Positions 27,860 to 36,605 of a DNA stretch of 64,000 bases are shown here, piece after piece. The translations under genes were made by a program, and so were the position numbers. Every line of letters begins with the position of its first letter. Positions within the stretch are counted from its first letter, which is position 1. The notes under the pieces were generated by a model. That model was given only the letters and a program-made list of their open reading frames with translations, ran no database searches and was not told where the DNA came from. This DNA is from Marinithermofilum abyssi (lineage in GTDB: Bacteria > Bacillota > Bacilli > Thermoactinomycetales > DSM-45169). Location of the stretch: contig NZ_BMHQ01000005.1 of the NCBI RefSeq assembly GCF_014641195.1, forward strand, positions 186,001-250,000, written 5' to 3'.

Positions 27860-28858
27860 TTAACCCCTCTCCACGCGTTCTAAATCCTCATGAATATGAG
27901 AAATCACTTCCCGCTCAATAAACAGCCGGGCCTGCCGGACCGCATGAAATACAGCGCGGGCGTCAGATGAACCGTGCGCCTTGATCACCGGACCGCTCAG
28001 CCCCAAGAGCGGAGCCCCGCCATGCTCTTTATAATCCATGACAGAAGCAAAGCTTTTTAAACCCGGGCGAAGGACGGCAGCCGCCAATTTGGTCCAGAGG
28101 GTGCGGGTGAATTCCGCCTTCAGCCGTTCAAGGATGGCTTTGGCAACCCCTTCGGTATTCTTCAACAAAATATTCCCGCTGAAGCCGTCGCAAACCAGCA
28201 CATCACACACACCATATAATGCATCCCGCGCTTCCACATTGCCCACAAAATGAACAGGCAAGTGCTGAATCATTTCAAAGGCTTTTTTGGTCAGGGCGGT
28301 TCCTTTGCCCTCCTCAGTGCCGATATTGAGTAATCCGACACGCGGCTGTCTCATGCCGAGCACTTTTTCCGCATAGATACTGCCCATCAGGGCGTACTGC
28401 TGCAAATGCTCCGGCCGGGCTTCCGGGTTGGCGCCTACATCGAGGACCAGCATTCCTCTCCCGTCCATGGTGGGAAAGACGGGCGCCAATGCAGGCCGGT
28501 CTATCCCGCTCATGCGTCCGGTCACCAAAAGGCCGGCCGCCATCAAGGCACCCGTGTTGCCCGCGCTGATAAACGCATCGACTTTCTTTTCTTTCACCAG
28601 TTGGCAACCGACCACGATGGAAGAATCTTTTTTCCGGCGGATTGCCCGCACCGGCTCCTCTCCCGTACCGATCACTTCCGATACGGGGTGAAGCCTGAGG
28701 TTGGCAGGAGCTTGCCCATCCAGCAAAGGGCGGATGCGCTCCTCCATCCCCAGCAAATGGAATTCCACATCTGACCACTCATTTGCCGCCCGGACAGCAC
28801 CTTCCACCATGGCGGCGGGGGCGTGATCTCCCCCCATAGCGTCCAATGCAATGCGCAT
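27860..28858 (-). CDS. plsX: Phosphate acyltransferase PlsX
   Basis: 332 residues from ATG 28858 ([20 protein letters not shown]); an ATG three bases earlier is equally in frame but closer to the SD AAAGGAGG. PlsX converts acyl-ACP to acyl-phosphate for phospholipid synthesis. Family marks: [38 protein letters not shown]. The start overlaps the fapR stop by one base, indicating coupling. Confidence 0.95.
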   Translation of the reverse strand: MRIALDAMGGDHAPAAMVEGAVRAANEWSDVEFHLLGMEERIRPLLDGQAPANLRLHPVSEVIGTGEEPVRAIRRKKDSSIVVGCQLVKEKKVDAFISAGNTGALMAAGLLVTGRMSGIDRPALAPVFPTMDGRGMLVLDVGANPEARPEHLQQYALMGSIYAEKVLGMRQPRVGLLNIGTEEGKGTALTKKAFEMIQHLPVHFVGNVEARDALYGVCDVLVCDGFSGNILLKNTEGVAKAILERLKAEFTRTLWTKLAAAVLRPGLKSFASVMDYKEHGGAPLLGLSGPVIKAHGSSDARAVFHAVRQARLFIEREVISHIHEDLERVERG

Positions 28859-29418
28859 CATTTGTCCTCCTTTGAGCGATAAACATCGAACACACCCTGG
28901 AAGACGGTCTCGTTTTCGACAACAGTTTGAACATCCACTTGGGTGCGATGGGGAGTTTGTCTGGTAACCAGCGCCTTCGCCACGCATTTTTCGCCCAAAC
29001 GTACCGGACGCACAAAGCGGATACTTGCCGTAGCCGTCAAGACCAGTTCCGCATCCACAACGGCGACCGCCAGCGAGTTCGCCTGTGCGAAAAGGTGGTG
29101 TCCCCGTGCGATCTGATTTCGGGCAAAGACATGCTCCTCCCGGATCTCCAGGACGGAAATACCGCTGTGATCCAGATTCAGCTCCACCACTTGGCCGATC
29201 ACTTCCTCCAGGGAAAGGGAGCGCACACGGTCCAGATTCTTCTGCGCCATCTGCTTGATCCTTCCCCGAAGTTCCGGAATCCCCAATTCCATCCGATCCA
29301 GACGTATCGTTTGAATACTGACACCGAAGCGCCGGGCCATTTCTTCATCTGTCAGAAACGGTTCGGCCTCCAGAAACAGTTGCAATTGTTTTTGTCTTTC
29401 TTTTTTTGGCAGACGCAC
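28858..29418 (-). CDS. fapR: FapR, malonyl-CoA-responsive repressor of lipid synthesis
   Basis: 186 residues from GTG 29418, matching the family start; ATG 29448 is possible but overlaps the transcription start region. N-terminal DeoR-like HTH ([31 protein letters not shown]), linker helix, then a hot-dog domain that binds malonyl-CoA ([20 protein letters not shown]). FapR represses fatty-acid and phospholipid genes until malonyl-CoA rises. A FapR operator overlaps its promoter, so autoregulation of fapR-plsX-fab is strongly suggested. Confidence 0.95.
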   Translation of the reverse strand: MRLPKKERQKQLQLFLEAEPFLTDEEMARRFGVSIQTIRLDRMELGIPELRGRIKQMAQKNLDRVRSLSLEEVIGQVVELNLDHSGISVLEIREEHVFARNQIARGHHLFAQANSLAVAVVDAELVLTATASIRFVRPVRLGEKCVAKALVTRQTPHRTQVDVQTVVENETVFQGVFDVYRSKEDK

Positions 29419-29450
29419 AGCGGTGTCGTCACCACCTTTTAACACCACAT

Positions 29451-29470
29451 TTTAATACCAAGTACTAATT
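29451..29470 (-). promoter_or_regulatory. FapR operator
   Basis: On the minus strand AATTAGTACTTGGTATTAAA, close to the known Bacillus FapR box (TTAGTAC, spacer, GATACTAA-like half). It sits at the predicted transcription start of fapR, the position expected for repression. Confidence 0.85.
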
Positions 29471-29471
29471 C

Positions 29472-29501
29472 AGTATAAAAGAACTCCCCGGCAAAAAGCA
29501 A
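29472..29501 (-). promoter_or_regulatory. Sigma-A promoter of the fapR-plsX-fab operon
   Basis: TTGCTT (29496-29501), 18-base spacer, TATACT (29472-29477) on the minus strand, directly upstream of the FapR operator. Confidence 0.75.
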
Positions 29502-29532
29502 CCGGGGGTTGACGTTTGAATGCCGAGGAATG

Positions 29533-29563
29533 TGAAAAAGGCGGAAACGAAAGGTTTCCGCCC
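29533..29563 (-). terminator. Intrinsic terminator after rpmF
   Basis: GGCGGAAA-CCTTTCG-TTTCCGCC then TTTTTC on the minus strand. It separates yceD-rpmF from the fapR operon. Confidence 0.87.
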
Positions 29564-29572
29564 CGCAAAGAA

Positions 29573-29746
29573 TCAGTCGTTCACGACTTCTTCTCCTTTG
29601 TAATAACCGCACTCTTTGCATACCCGGTGGGACAGTTTCATTTCACCGCATTGCGGGCAACGCACCATCCCCGGCACTGCCAGTTTGAAGTGGGTGCGGC
29701 GCTTGCGCTTCCGGGTTTTCGAAGTCCGCCGAAAAGGTACTGCCAT
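29573..29746 (-). CDS. rpmF: 50S ribosomal protein L32
   Basis: 57 residues from ATG 29746 (GGGGGTGAG upstream). [20 protein letters not shown] start and a zinc-ribbon with [20 protein letters not shown]: two intact CxxC pairs, so it is the zinc-binding form. It follows yceD, the usual pairing. Confidence 0.97.
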   Translation of the reverse strand: MAVPFRRTSKTRKRKRRTHFKLAVPGMVRCPQCGEMKLSHRVCKECGYYKGEEVVND

Positions 29747-29786
29747 GAATCTCACCCCCTCGTCCATTTTATCACAGCCGGAGAAG

Positions 29787-30293
29787 TTATTCCTCACGGT
29801 CTAGGAGTTCTTGTAATTTCGCCAGGCGCGGATCAACAGGGCGGGTATCGCATTGGCATGTCTGCTCATTCCGGTTGACACCGCATGCGGGACACAGCCC
29901 CTTACAATCCTCTCTGCAAACAGGAGCCAGAGGAAATTCAAGCAACAATGCTTCCCGAATAAACGGGGTTACATCCACCGGTTGGTCCGGATCGACCTGC
30001 ACCGCGTCCTCTTCGTCCTCTTTCGGCTCCGCGTCTGTCAATATGCGATGCCACTCCATCGACAGGGGCCGGGAAAATGTCGTCAGGCAACGAGAACAGC
30101 GAAACTCTGCCTCAGTGGATTGCCTACCATGTACGTGATAGGTCTCCCCATCTTTCCATGCCTGCACCCGAACCTTCACCGGTTCCAGATGAACCAGGTC
30201 GGGGTGTTCCCGCTCCGCACCTTTCAGTTCCACGCGATCTTCCTGTTCGATGATATCGGTGCCTCGGTTCAACTTCCGAAAGGAAATCAGCAT
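29787..30293 (-). CDS. yceD: YceD/DUF177 family protein
   Basis: 168 residues. Two cysteine clusters, [14 protein letters not shown] (about residue 65) and [21 protein letters not shown] (about 125), with an acidic stretch between ([13 protein letters not shown]). The family precedes rpmF across bacteria and is needed for 23S rRNA accumulation in some species; the mechanism is unknown. It has a near-consensus promoter. Confidence 0.92.
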   Translation of the reverse strand: MLISFRKLNRGTDIIEQEDRVELKGAEREHPDLVHLEPVKVRVQAWKDGETYHVHGRQSTEAEFRCSRCLTTFSRPLSMEWHRILTDAEPKEDEEDAVQVDPDQPVDVTPFIREALLLEFPLAPVCREDCKGLCPACGVNRNEQTCQCDTRPVDPRLAKLQELLDREE

Positions 30294-30321
30294 GTTTTCT
30301 ACTCCTTATCAAAACAGGGTA

Positions 30322-30351
30322 ATTATATGCCAAAAAAGAGGGTCCTGTCAA
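30322..30351 (-). promoter_or_regulatory. Sigma-A promoter of yceD-rpmF
   Basis: TTGACA (30346-30351), 18-base spacer, TATAAT (30322-30327) on the minus strand: both hexamers consensus. Confidence 0.88.
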
Positions 30352-30363
30352 TGATTCTCCTGG

Positions 30364-31431
30364 CTAGGCCGCTTTTTTCACTCTACTTAAGCTGTCCAAA
30401 AAGCGGACCGCTTCCTTCACATCGTGAACCGGGACTACCTTCATGTTACTTCCGATTCGTTTTACCGTTGCTTTGGCCAGCTTCTCATTTTGATCAAAAG
30501 GATGGGTATCCGCCGGCACAAAAAACACCTCTGCTCCGGCTTTGTCTGCAGCGACAATTTTGTGCTGCACACCGCCGATCTGCCCTACTTCCCCATCAGG
30601 CGTAATGGTACCAGTGCCTGCGATCCGGTGTCCATGGGTAAGATCCTTCGACAGCAACTGATTCATGATTTCCAGGGTAAACATCAACCCCGCGGAAGGA
30701 CCGCCGATGCGCTCCGCATCTACCTGGACACGAGGATCTGTTTCCACTTTCCGTTTGGTAACCGGAACGACTCCGATCCCTGCCCGTTTGATTCCCCTTT
30801 CCTCCCCGTTTAACACAGCGAGTCGCAACGTCCGGGTCTTTACCTTCCCTTTTCGTAAAAACGTGACTCGTACTTGATCGCCGGGCTTCCGATCCCACAG
30901 CTTTTTCACCAATTCCTCCGCTGTCTCTACTTGTTGACCGTCGATCCGCTGGATGAGATCCCCTTTTTGAAGTACGCCCTGGGCCGGCATCTTTTCCAGC
31001 GTCCGAAACACTTCCACACCCACCGTTTTCACTTTCACAGGGCGTCCCGCTGTCCGAAAAGCAGCAATAACCGCATTTTCTTCCGACTGCTTCATCACTT
31101 TTTCCTGTCGTTCATAATATTCCCGGGAGTTTTCTCCTTCCCCCAGAACTTCCTTTTTAGGTACCAGCTCAATCTCGGGATTCCATTGTCCGGCCAGATA
31201 GCCATAGATATTGCCTTCCCGCACGGCCACCGTTGTCAACAGAAAACTTCCTTTTTCCCGATACGAGAGTTTCTCTACATGCACCATCGGTCCCACTTCC
31301 AGTGCCGAACCCGGTTGAAACACATAGTAAGGAACCGGGATAAAAAAAAGGATACCCGCCAGCAGTACGGTCACGATTCCTGCAATCAACCACGGCCGCC
31401 AAGATCGACTAGGATTCGATTTGTTCATCAT
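30364..31431 (-). CDS. ylbL: SepM/YlbL-type PDZ-Lon membrane protease
   Basis: 355 residues from ATG 31431. One N-terminal membrane segment (about 14-34, LIAGIVTVLLAGILFFIPV), a PDZ domain (about 125-200, VLQKGDLIQRIDGQQVE) and a C-terminal Lon-like S16 domain with catalytic Ser in RIGGPSAGLMFTLEIMNQL (about 247) and Lys in IGGVQHKIVAADKAG (about 292). It cleaves substrates at the outer membrane face; SepM in streptococci matures a competence peptide. The natural substrate here is unknown. Confidence 0.92.
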   Translation of the reverse strand: MMNKSNPSRSWRPWLIAGIVTVLLAGILFFIPVPYYVFQPGSALEVGPMVHVEKLSYREKGSFLLTTVAVREGNIYGYLAGQWNPEIELVPKKEVLGEGENSREYYERQEKVMKQSEENAVIAAFRTAGRPVKVKTVGVEVFRTLEKMPAQGVLQKGDLIQRIDGQQVETAEELVKKLWDRKPGDQVRVTFLRKGKVKTRTLRLAVLNGEERGIKRAGIGVVPVTKRKVETDPRVQVDAERIGGPSAGLMFTLEIMNQLLSKDLTHGHRIAGTGTITPDGEVGQIGGVQHKIVAADKAGAEVFFVPADTHPFDQNEKLAKATVKRIGSNMKVVPVHDVKEAVRFLDSLSRVKKAA

Positions 31432-31455
31432 CGCGCTTTCCACCCCTCTCCGGCT

Positions 31456-32220
31456 TCAGATCATCTCCCGAATCCGGTCCACTTGCGTTAATGCTGCTTC
31501 TTCTCCCCGCCGGATGCATTCTCCTACCCGGGTAAAGGCTGTCGCGCTAATATCCGCCAGGTCCGGGTGAATCAGTACATTCGCCTCCAGCAGGCGCTGG
31601 CTCAAAATTTCCCGTTCCATCACGCTCAGCGTCTGGGTAATCACATCAAAAATACTCTCTACTCTTAACACGGAAGTACGCGGGACCACGTCAACCGCAA
31701 TCACGATGTCGGCACCCATATCCCTTACCACTGTAATGGGGATACGGTCAATCACGCCACCATCGACCAGGGTCCGCCCTTCCCATTCCACCGGCTCAAA
31801 AATGCCGGGAATGGAAATGCTGGCCCGAACAGCGATATCGATCGGACCCGAGGTGAAGACTACCCGCTCTCCTTTTACCAAATCCGTCGCCACAACCGCT
31901 GTGGGGATGTTCAGCTGTTCCAACGCCTTATTCTGGGTCAAAAGCCGAATCATCTCCTTTATTTTCTCTCCCAGCACAAATCCCCGCTTGGGCACGGTCA
32001 AATCCAGCCAATGCTTCCGGCGAAGGTGTGTCGCCAGCTGTTCCAACATGTCCAGATCCAACCCGTTGGCGTATAACACGCCCACCAAACTGCCAATGCT
32101 GCTTCCAGCGACGAAATCAACCGGGATCTCATGTTGCTGAAGCACCTTCAATACACCAATATGGGCGATTCCCCGAGCTCCTCCGGAACCCAAAGCAAGG
32201 CCGACACGGGGTCTGTTCAT
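31456..32220 (-). CDS. ylbK: Patatin-like phospholipase family protein (YlbK)
   Basis: 254 residues from ATG 32220 (GAGGAGG upstream). Patatin signature: oxyanion loop GLALGSGGARGIAHIG, nucleophile serine in AGSSIGSLVGVLY (about residue 42) and catalytic Asp in LVDGGVIDRIPI (about 154). It is a predicted lipid acyl hydrolase. It lies divergent to ylbJ and 24 bases before ylbL, in Bacillus order. Confidence 0.9.
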   Translation of the reverse strand: MNRPRVGLALGSGGARGIAHIGVLKVLQQHEIPVDFVAGSSIGSLVGVLYANGLDLDMLEQLATHLRRKHWLDLTVPKRGFVLGEKIKEMIRLLTQNKALEQLNIPTAVVATDLVKGERVVFTSGPIDIAVRASISIPGIFEPVEWEGRTLVDGGVIDRIPITVVRDMGADIVIAVDVVPRTSVLRVESIFDVITQTLSVMEREILSQRLLEANVLIHPDLADISATAFTRVGECIRRGEEAALTQVDRIREMI

Positions 32221-32324
32221 GTTGATTCCTCCTCTCGCCACGCGACACAGTGAGACAGGCGGTCTATTTATGCGCGGGACAGCGTAGACATGTACCAACC
32301 CTTTCAATGAACGGGAGGATGTCC

Positions 32325-33578
32325 ATGAAACCTCGACCCCCAGTCCTCCGTGCTCGATTACAATCTGCCGCACTGGGTACCGTCTCCCTTTTTCTTTTAT
32401 GTTCTCTTATCATATTCCCGGAACAAGTATTCCACTCTTCTCTTAAAGGGTTAAAAATTTGGTGGGATGTCGTCCTCCCTGCATTGCTGCCCTTTTTTAT
32501 CGCCTCGGAAATCATGCTGGGATTTGGGATGGTACACTTTTTCGGCGTTCTGTTGGAACCTCTGATGCGCCCCTTATTCCGTGTGCCCGGGACAGGTGCC
32601 TTTGTCATGGCCATGGCTTTTGCTTCGGGTTATTTGGTCGGTCCCAAACTGACTGTCCGGCTCCGGGAGCAAAAACTGATCACACGTTCAGAAGGAGAGC
32701 GGTTGGTTTCATTCGCCAATACGGCCGGCCCTTTATTTCTGTTCGGAGCCATCGCTGTGGGCTTTTTCCACGACGTCACCCTAGGGGTGACGATTGCTGT
32801 CGCCCACTATTCGGCCAGCTTGATCGTCGGGCTGCTCATGCGCTTTCATGACCCGGCCGCACCCGTAACGGAGACAGCTGCCGTCGACTCCCGCTTTTTT
32901 TTGTTCCGGGCATTGCAAGCCATGCATCGCGCCCGTTTGAAAGATGGCCGCAGCGTTGGACAACTGATGGGAAATGCCGTCTCTTCCGCCATTCAGACCC
33001 TGCTGGTTGTCGGTGGTTTTATCGTCTTATTTTCTGTCCTGATGTCCATTCTGGGGCAAGTAGGAATCACCCGCATGTTAACCGCCGGAATCGGGGTGTT
33101 GTTTACCTTCCTCCATCTCCCCGTAGAATTGGCTCCTTCATTGATTGCCGGCACCCTGGAGACCACTTTGGGGGCCCAATCCGCCAGCCAAGCCCCGGAA
33201 ACCGTCAACTTGCTCCACAAACTGGCCGTGGTCAGTGCAGTTACTGCATGGAGCGGCTTGTCGGTTCATGCCCAGGTTGCCAGTATTCTCAGTAAAACGG
33301 ACATCCGGTACACACCCTATTGTATAGCCCGCTTGATGCACGGGTGTCTCGCCGCTGTCATCACACTGGTCATTCATAAGCCCGTGCAACAGTACATGGC
33401 ACAATCAAACACCGCCATCCCCGCTATCTTCCGGGATGCCCCTTCTGGCGGTTGGGCTCAGTTTTGGGAGTGGACCGATTTTATCGGTATCCGATTTTTC
33501 GCCTTCATGGGGACCCTCTTGGCTGTAGCTGTGGTGATTCACTTGGTCCGATATGCACGAATGAAAAGCAGCCCGTAA
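32325..33578 (+). CDS. ylbJ: Sporulation integral membrane protein YlbJ
   Basis: 417 residues from ATG 32325 (GGGAGG seven bases upstream). About eight or more membrane segments, with nucleoside-recognition-like Gate motifs: WWDVVLPALLPFFIASEIML near the start, ASGYLVGPKLTVRLREQ, FANTAGPLFLFGAIAVG and EAWS-like VSAVTAWSGLSVHAQV. In Bacillus YlbJ is made in the mother cell and needed for heat-resistant spores. It is the only plus-strand gene in the ylb block. Confidence 0.92.
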   Translation: MKPRPPVLRARLQSAALGTVSLFLLCSLIIFPEQVFHSSLKGLKIWWDVVLPALLPFFIASEIMLGFGMVHFFGVLLEPLMRPLFRVPGTGAFVMAMAFASGYLVGPKLTVRLREQKLITRSEGERLVSFANTAGPLFLFGAIAVGFFHDVTLGVTIAVAHYSASLIVGLLMRFHDPAAPVTETAAVDSRFFLFRALQAMHRARLKDGRSVGQLMGNAVSSAIQTLLVVGGFIVLFSVLMSILGQVGITRMLTAGIGVLFTFLHLPVELAPSLIAGTLETTLGAQSASQAPETVNLLHKLAVVSAVTAWSGLSVHAQVASILSKTDIRYTPYCIARLMHGCLAAVITLVIHKPVQQYMAQSNTAIPAIFRDAPSGGWAQFWEWTDFIGIRFFAFMGTLLAVAVVIHLVRYARMKSSP

Positions 33579-33592
33579 AAACGGAAAACGAA

Positions 33593-33675
33593 AGCTCTTC
33601 TGCTCGCGGAGCACTTTCCGACGTCGAAGATATCCGTAGAACGTCGTTTAAGAGCCGCTTATTTGCAGAAGAGCT
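33593..33675. repeat. Long inverted repeat after ylbJ
   Basis: AGCTCTTCTGC (33593-33603) pairs exactly with GCAGAAGAGCT (33665-33675). Inside are GCGG/CCGC and CGACGT/ACGTCG pairs, so the whole 83 bases can fold into a branched stem. No T-run follows on either strand. It lies between the convergent ylbJ and coaD genes. Confidence 0.55.
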
Positions 33676-33748
33676 CTGTCACCAGAACGGTACAGGTGCG
33701 TCATCCGAAAAGAGATGACTACTCATCATTACCACTTCACCATATTGT

Positions 33749-34231
33749 TCAGCTATTTTGATATTTCTCCTTCAGCGCTTCGTCCACCAAGGGCGGAACC
33801 AGGTCGGACACATCACCGCCGTGATGGGCCACCTCTTTGACGATACCTGAACTTAAAAAGGAATAACGGTTATTGGTCATCATAAACAGCGTCTCTACTT
33901 CTTCATCCATTTTTTTCATCATGGATGCAAACTGCAATTCATATTCAAAATCAGAAATTGCTCGCAGTCCACGCAAAATGACGTTGGCATTGCGTTTGTG
34001 AATGTAATTGACCAGCAAACCGTCAAAACTGTCTACTTCCACATTGTCCATATCCACCGTTACCCGGCGAATCAAATCCGTCCGTTCCTCCACCGTAAAC
34101 AGCGGGGTTTTTTGTGAATTGTGGAGTACGGCTACTACCAGCTTGTCCACCACCCGGGCTCCTCTTCGAATAATATCCAGATGTCCGTTCGTAATCGGAT
34201 CAAAACTGCCGGGATACACCGCCAGCCTCAT
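33749..34231 (-). CDS. coaD: Phosphopantetheine adenylyltransferase
   Basis: 160 residues from ATG 34231. Nucleotidyltransferase motifs: [21 protein letters not shown] (the T/HxGH-like NGHLD) and [20 protein letters not shown], the ISS-type loop. It makes dephospho-CoA from 4'-phosphopantetheine. Six bases separate it from rsmD, its usual partner. Confidence 0.96.
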   Translation of the reverse strand: MRLAVYPGSFDPITNGHLDIIRRGARVVDKLVVAVLHNSQKTPLFTVEERTDLIRRVTVDMDNVEVDSFDGLLVNYIHKRNANVILRGLRAISDFEYELQFASMMKKMDEEVETLFMMTNNRYSFLSSGIVKEVAHHGGDVSDLVPPLVDEALKEKYQNS

Positions 34232-34236
34232 CCGCT

Positions 34237-34803
34237 TCACCCCCTGCCATTTTCCTCTTGTTGATACAGGTCAATCGTGGTGTCTCCGTATGTAAGGGTA
34301 CGCACAACTTGTAACTCCCCCGTTTGTTCCGGCAATCGATGATCCGAGGCATGCTCGGCTGCCACCACTCCGCCTCCTTCCAACAGATCATTTTCCCCGA
34401 TCATCTGCAATGTTTGGTTCAAGACCGGTTCATGATAAGGCGGATCGAGGAATATGTACCGAAACCGGACATTTCTCCGGATAAGCACCCGCAGGGCTGC
34501 ACGTGCATCCTTACGGTACACCTCGCTTTTTTCATCCATTCTGGCTGCCCGGATATTCTCCCGGATCACTTCGATGCTCGCCCGGGATTGGTCCACAAAC
34601 ACAGCGTGTTCAGCTCCTCTGCTGAGAGCTTCCAACCCCAGTGATCCCGAACCGGCAAACAAGTCCAACACCCACCCTCCGTCAAAAAAAGGGCCTATGA
34701 CGGAAAAAAGAGATTCCTTCACACGGTCTGTGGTCGGACGTACTTTGGTACCGGGAACGGTTTTCAACCGAATCCCTTTAGCCATCCCGGCGATGATCCG
34801 CAT
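34237..34803 (-). CDS. rsmD: 16S rRNA (guanine966-N2)-methyltransferase RsmD
   Basis: 188 residues from ATG 34803 (GAGGTGG upstream). [18 protein letters not shown] start, SAM-binding [20 protein letters not shown] (about 44) and catalytic [11 protein letters not shown] (about 120). It methylates G966-equivalent 16S rRNA. Coupled with coaD. Confidence 0.95.
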   Translation of the reverse strand: MRIIAGMAKGIRLKTVPGTKVRPTTDRVKESLFSVIGPFFDGGWVLDLFAGSGSLGLEALSRGAEHAVFVDQSRASIEVIRENIRAARMDEKSEVYRKDARAALRVLIRRNVRFRYIFLDPPYHEPVLNQTLQMIGENDLLEGGGVVAAEHASDHRLPEQTGELQVVRTLTYGDTTIDLYQQEENGRG

Positions 34804-34892
34804 ATTGCCACCTCGTCTCAAACGATAGAACCTTTTTAATCCTACCATAAAGGGCTTTTGGTTGAAAATCTGTCCCAAGCTGAAAAAAATAC

Positions 34893-34921
34893 TGGACAAA
34901 CAGGTATATTTTTTTTATCAA
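34893..34921 (+). promoter_or_regulatory. Candidate promoter of the 34927 RNA
   Basis: TGGACA (34893-34898), 17-base spacer, TATCAA (34916-34921): five and four matches to the sigma-A consensus. Confidence 0.4.
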
Positions 34922-34926
34922 GGGAA

Positions 34927-35080
34927 AGGATAGGGGTGACGGCGTCGGGAGATGCTGTCAAACCGCGGAGAAGACTTACGTTTCCCCATAAGCTCTTCCT
35001 CCGGTTTCTCCTCTCCCATTCAGTATTCGCCAATGGCGAATACCATCAGCTCGCTGGCCAAGCCCGCGGGCTCTTTTTTA
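34927..35080 (+). ncRNA. Candidate structured small RNA with intrinsic terminator
   Basis: Four consecutive hairpins on the plus strand. HP1, 34937-34960: 10 bp closed by a GGGA (GNRA) loop, with two G.U pairs. HP2, 34963-35004: about 14 bp with three bulges and loop CGTTTCCCCA. HP3, 35023-35043: perfect GTATTCGCC-AAT-GGCGAATAC. HP4, 35048-35072: AGCTCGC/GCGGGCT with one U.G pair, then CTTTTTTA. The G.U pairs become mismatches on the other strand, so plus is the transcribed strand. The HP2 loop could also pair with GGGAAA (34922-34927). No protein gene on plus explains the terminator. I match it to no known family. Confidence 0.55.
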
Positions 35081-35083
35081 TGG

Positions 35084-35120
35084 TTTAAAAAATAAAACCT
35101 GCGGGTAAATATACCGCAGG
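35084..35120 (-). terminator. Intrinsic terminator after the proline-rich gene
   Basis: CCTGCGG-TATATTTAC-CCGCAGG followed by TTTTATTTTTTAAA on the minus strand. It faces the terminator of the plus-strand RNA. Confidence 0.8.
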
Positions 35121-35129
35121 TGGATGAAA

Positions 35130-35759
35130 TCACTTTTTTCTTCGGGTAACCCTCCGCTCTTTCCGTTTGCCGGATCGAAATTGGCGCACACGAGCACTTT
35201 CAATGGTCTCTGTCTCATCCATTTGGGTGGATAAATCTTCCCAATCCCGATACGGCTTTGATTGGGATGGAGAAGTTTGCGGCAGCTTTTCCGACGGCAT
35301 TTGGCGGGATTTCTCAATGGGCGCATCTTGTTGCGTATGGGAAGAACCTCCTTGTCGGCCGGTATCCCGACGTTCCCATGGGGGAGCCTCCATCCACTCA
35401 TCGGCAAAGGGAGGATCCCAGAATCCCATACCGTCCATCCAAGGTACCGGATGCGGCTGTCGTTTTGTTTCTCCGTATTTGTTGTCCCCACTGCTGCGAG
35501 GCGGTTCCAGCCATGGCGGCGGTCCAAAGGGGTCCCTTGCCCACCCTTCTCGAGGTGGTTCCGGCGGATAAGGGGAAAAACCGCGGGGCGGCTCCGGCGG
35601 CTGAGCGCCTTCTTTTGATTGTGGAAATTGTTTCATCCATTGTTCCATTCGGTTTCTCAGCCAATTCCACCGACCCTGGTTTTCCTTGGTCTCTGACAGA
35701 CCCCGTTTTTCTTCCTTGTCGGAAGATGAAGTTTTTGGGGGGTGAGGTCGTTTCCTCAA
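35130..35759 (-). CDS. Proline-rich low-complexity protein, possible spore-surface protein
   Basis: 209 residues from TTG 35759 with a strong AAAGGAGG nine bases upstream. Composition is striking: a PPEPPRG/PYPPEPPRE/FGPPPWLEPPR block (about 53-90), tryptophan-rich PWMDGMGFWDPPF, then a Ser/Gln/Thr-rich stretch and a basic tail (GKRKERRVTRRKK). No membrane segment or signal peptide. I do not recognise the family. A sigma-K-like -10 upstream and the neighbouring sporulation gene ylbJ suggest a coat or crust protein; this is inference only. Confidence 0.7.
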   Translation of the reverse strand: MRKRPHPPKTSSSDKEEKRGLSETKENQGRWNWLRNRMEQWMKQFPQSKEGAQPPEPPRGFSPYPPEPPREGWARDPFGPPPWLEPPRSSGDNKYGETKRQPHPVPWMDGMGFWDPPFADEWMEAPPWERRDTGRQGGSSHTQQDAPIEKSRQMPSEKLPQTSPSQSKPYRDWEDLSTQMDETETIESARVRQFRSGKRKERRVTRRKK

Positions 35760-35814
35760 AGGGTGAATCCTCCTTTCAGAGGGCAGAATCAGATGCCTAT
35801 CACAGATACATTAA

Positions 35815-35842
35815 TACCATATGTCATTGCCCTTTTGCCTGT
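35815..35842 (-). promoter_or_regulatory. Sigma-K-like promoter
   Basis: CATATGGTA (35815-35823, minus strand) fits the mother-cell -10 pattern CATAnnnTA, with AC 17 bases upstream (35841-35842). The motif is short and could be chance. Confidence 0.35.
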
Positions 35843-35879
35843 CCTCGGCATCTGCCCAGAAGGCCACCCAATTTAGAGT

Positions 35880-36194
35880 TCAGCGGACCATTCCTTTCAG
35901 CATCATGGCTTGACTGGGGGTCAACACTTTTTCCTTTACCAACAAATCCAACATACGATTGGATAACTCCGTTCTACGGGGAGATTGCTTTAATTTTTCA
36001 ACTTCTACGGGTGAAAACAACCGCTCACTCAACCCGTTCACATATTGCAACAAAGCCATGGTCCCCCCCGTTTGCCGTACCCGTTTGGCTTCTTCCACCG
36101 TACGATGAATGCGTTCCACAGTGACCGCAGTCCGTCCCAAAGTCCGGTTGACTGTTCGTGCAAAGTCGTGATAAAGGAGTTGTTTTTGATTCAC
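35880..36194 (-). CDS. Hypothetical protein, 104 residues
   Basis: GTG 36194 follows AGGAGG at eight bases; the frame is open to 36248 but lacks a ribosome site there. The product is helical and basic (HDFARTVNRTLGRTAVTVERI, EEAKRVRQTGGTMALLQYV) and ends with a short repeat-like module (LLVKEKVLTPSQAMMLKGMV) reminiscent of SHOCT-like C-terminal helices, though I would not assign it. It lies upstream of the proline-rich gene and downstream of the divergent 36606 unit. Confidence 0.6.
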   Translation of the reverse strand: MNQKQLLYHDFARTVNRTLGRTAVTVERIHRTVEEAKRVRQTGGTMALLQYVNGLSERLFSPVEVEKLKQSPRRTELSNRMLDLLVKEKVLTPSQAMMLKGMVR

Positions 36195-36605
36195 TTTCGT
36201 TTCCTCCTGATTGAATCGATTCCATTTATACCTATGCATCTTTTTCAAAAAAGGACTGATTTTCTTTAGGTTGAAACAGGCAAATCCACATCATAAAACA
36301 ACTTTTTTGCAGATAAAAAAATTTTTCCGGATATGCGAAAAAAGCAAAAATTCATTTGTTATGTATTTACATCATTAGGCTTATTTGGTATATTAGAATT
36401 AGGCCAACTACCTAGTGTAGGAGTACCCCAATTTTCCGAAAGATTGGACAACAACCGCCCAAGCGTACATCTTCGCCTCAGTAAACCGCCGGCTAACAAT
36501 GATTACCATCTCCTCCGCACCTTGTACGGATTGATCTCTTCGCTGAACCGGAGTTGGCTGGACTGTTGCTCGACCGTCGAAATCTTTTGAAAGGAGGACG
36601 CGAAC
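36195..36605. other. Divergent intergenic region with 36606 promoter and long leader
   Basis: 411 bases. The left part is AT-rich. A plus-strand promoter at 36366-36394 starts a leader of about 200 bases with a CCAAT/ATTGG hairpin (about 36429-36449) and ends in AAAGGAGG before GTG 36606. An 85-codon open frame (36333-36590) crosses it but lacks a ribosome site. Confidence 0.5.
36366..36394 (+). promoter_or_regulatory. Sigma-A promoter of the 36606 small ORF
   Basis: TTTACA (36366-36371), 17-base spacer, TATATT (36389-36394). Confidence 0.72.

Noticed and set aside
34918-34989. Minus-strand 23-codon ORF with GGAGGAAG ribosome-like site
   Set aside because: It overlaps the small RNA hairpins. 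The purine run is the complement of the HP2 3' arm, and the G.U evidence favours plus-strand RNA. Kept as a minor alternative only.
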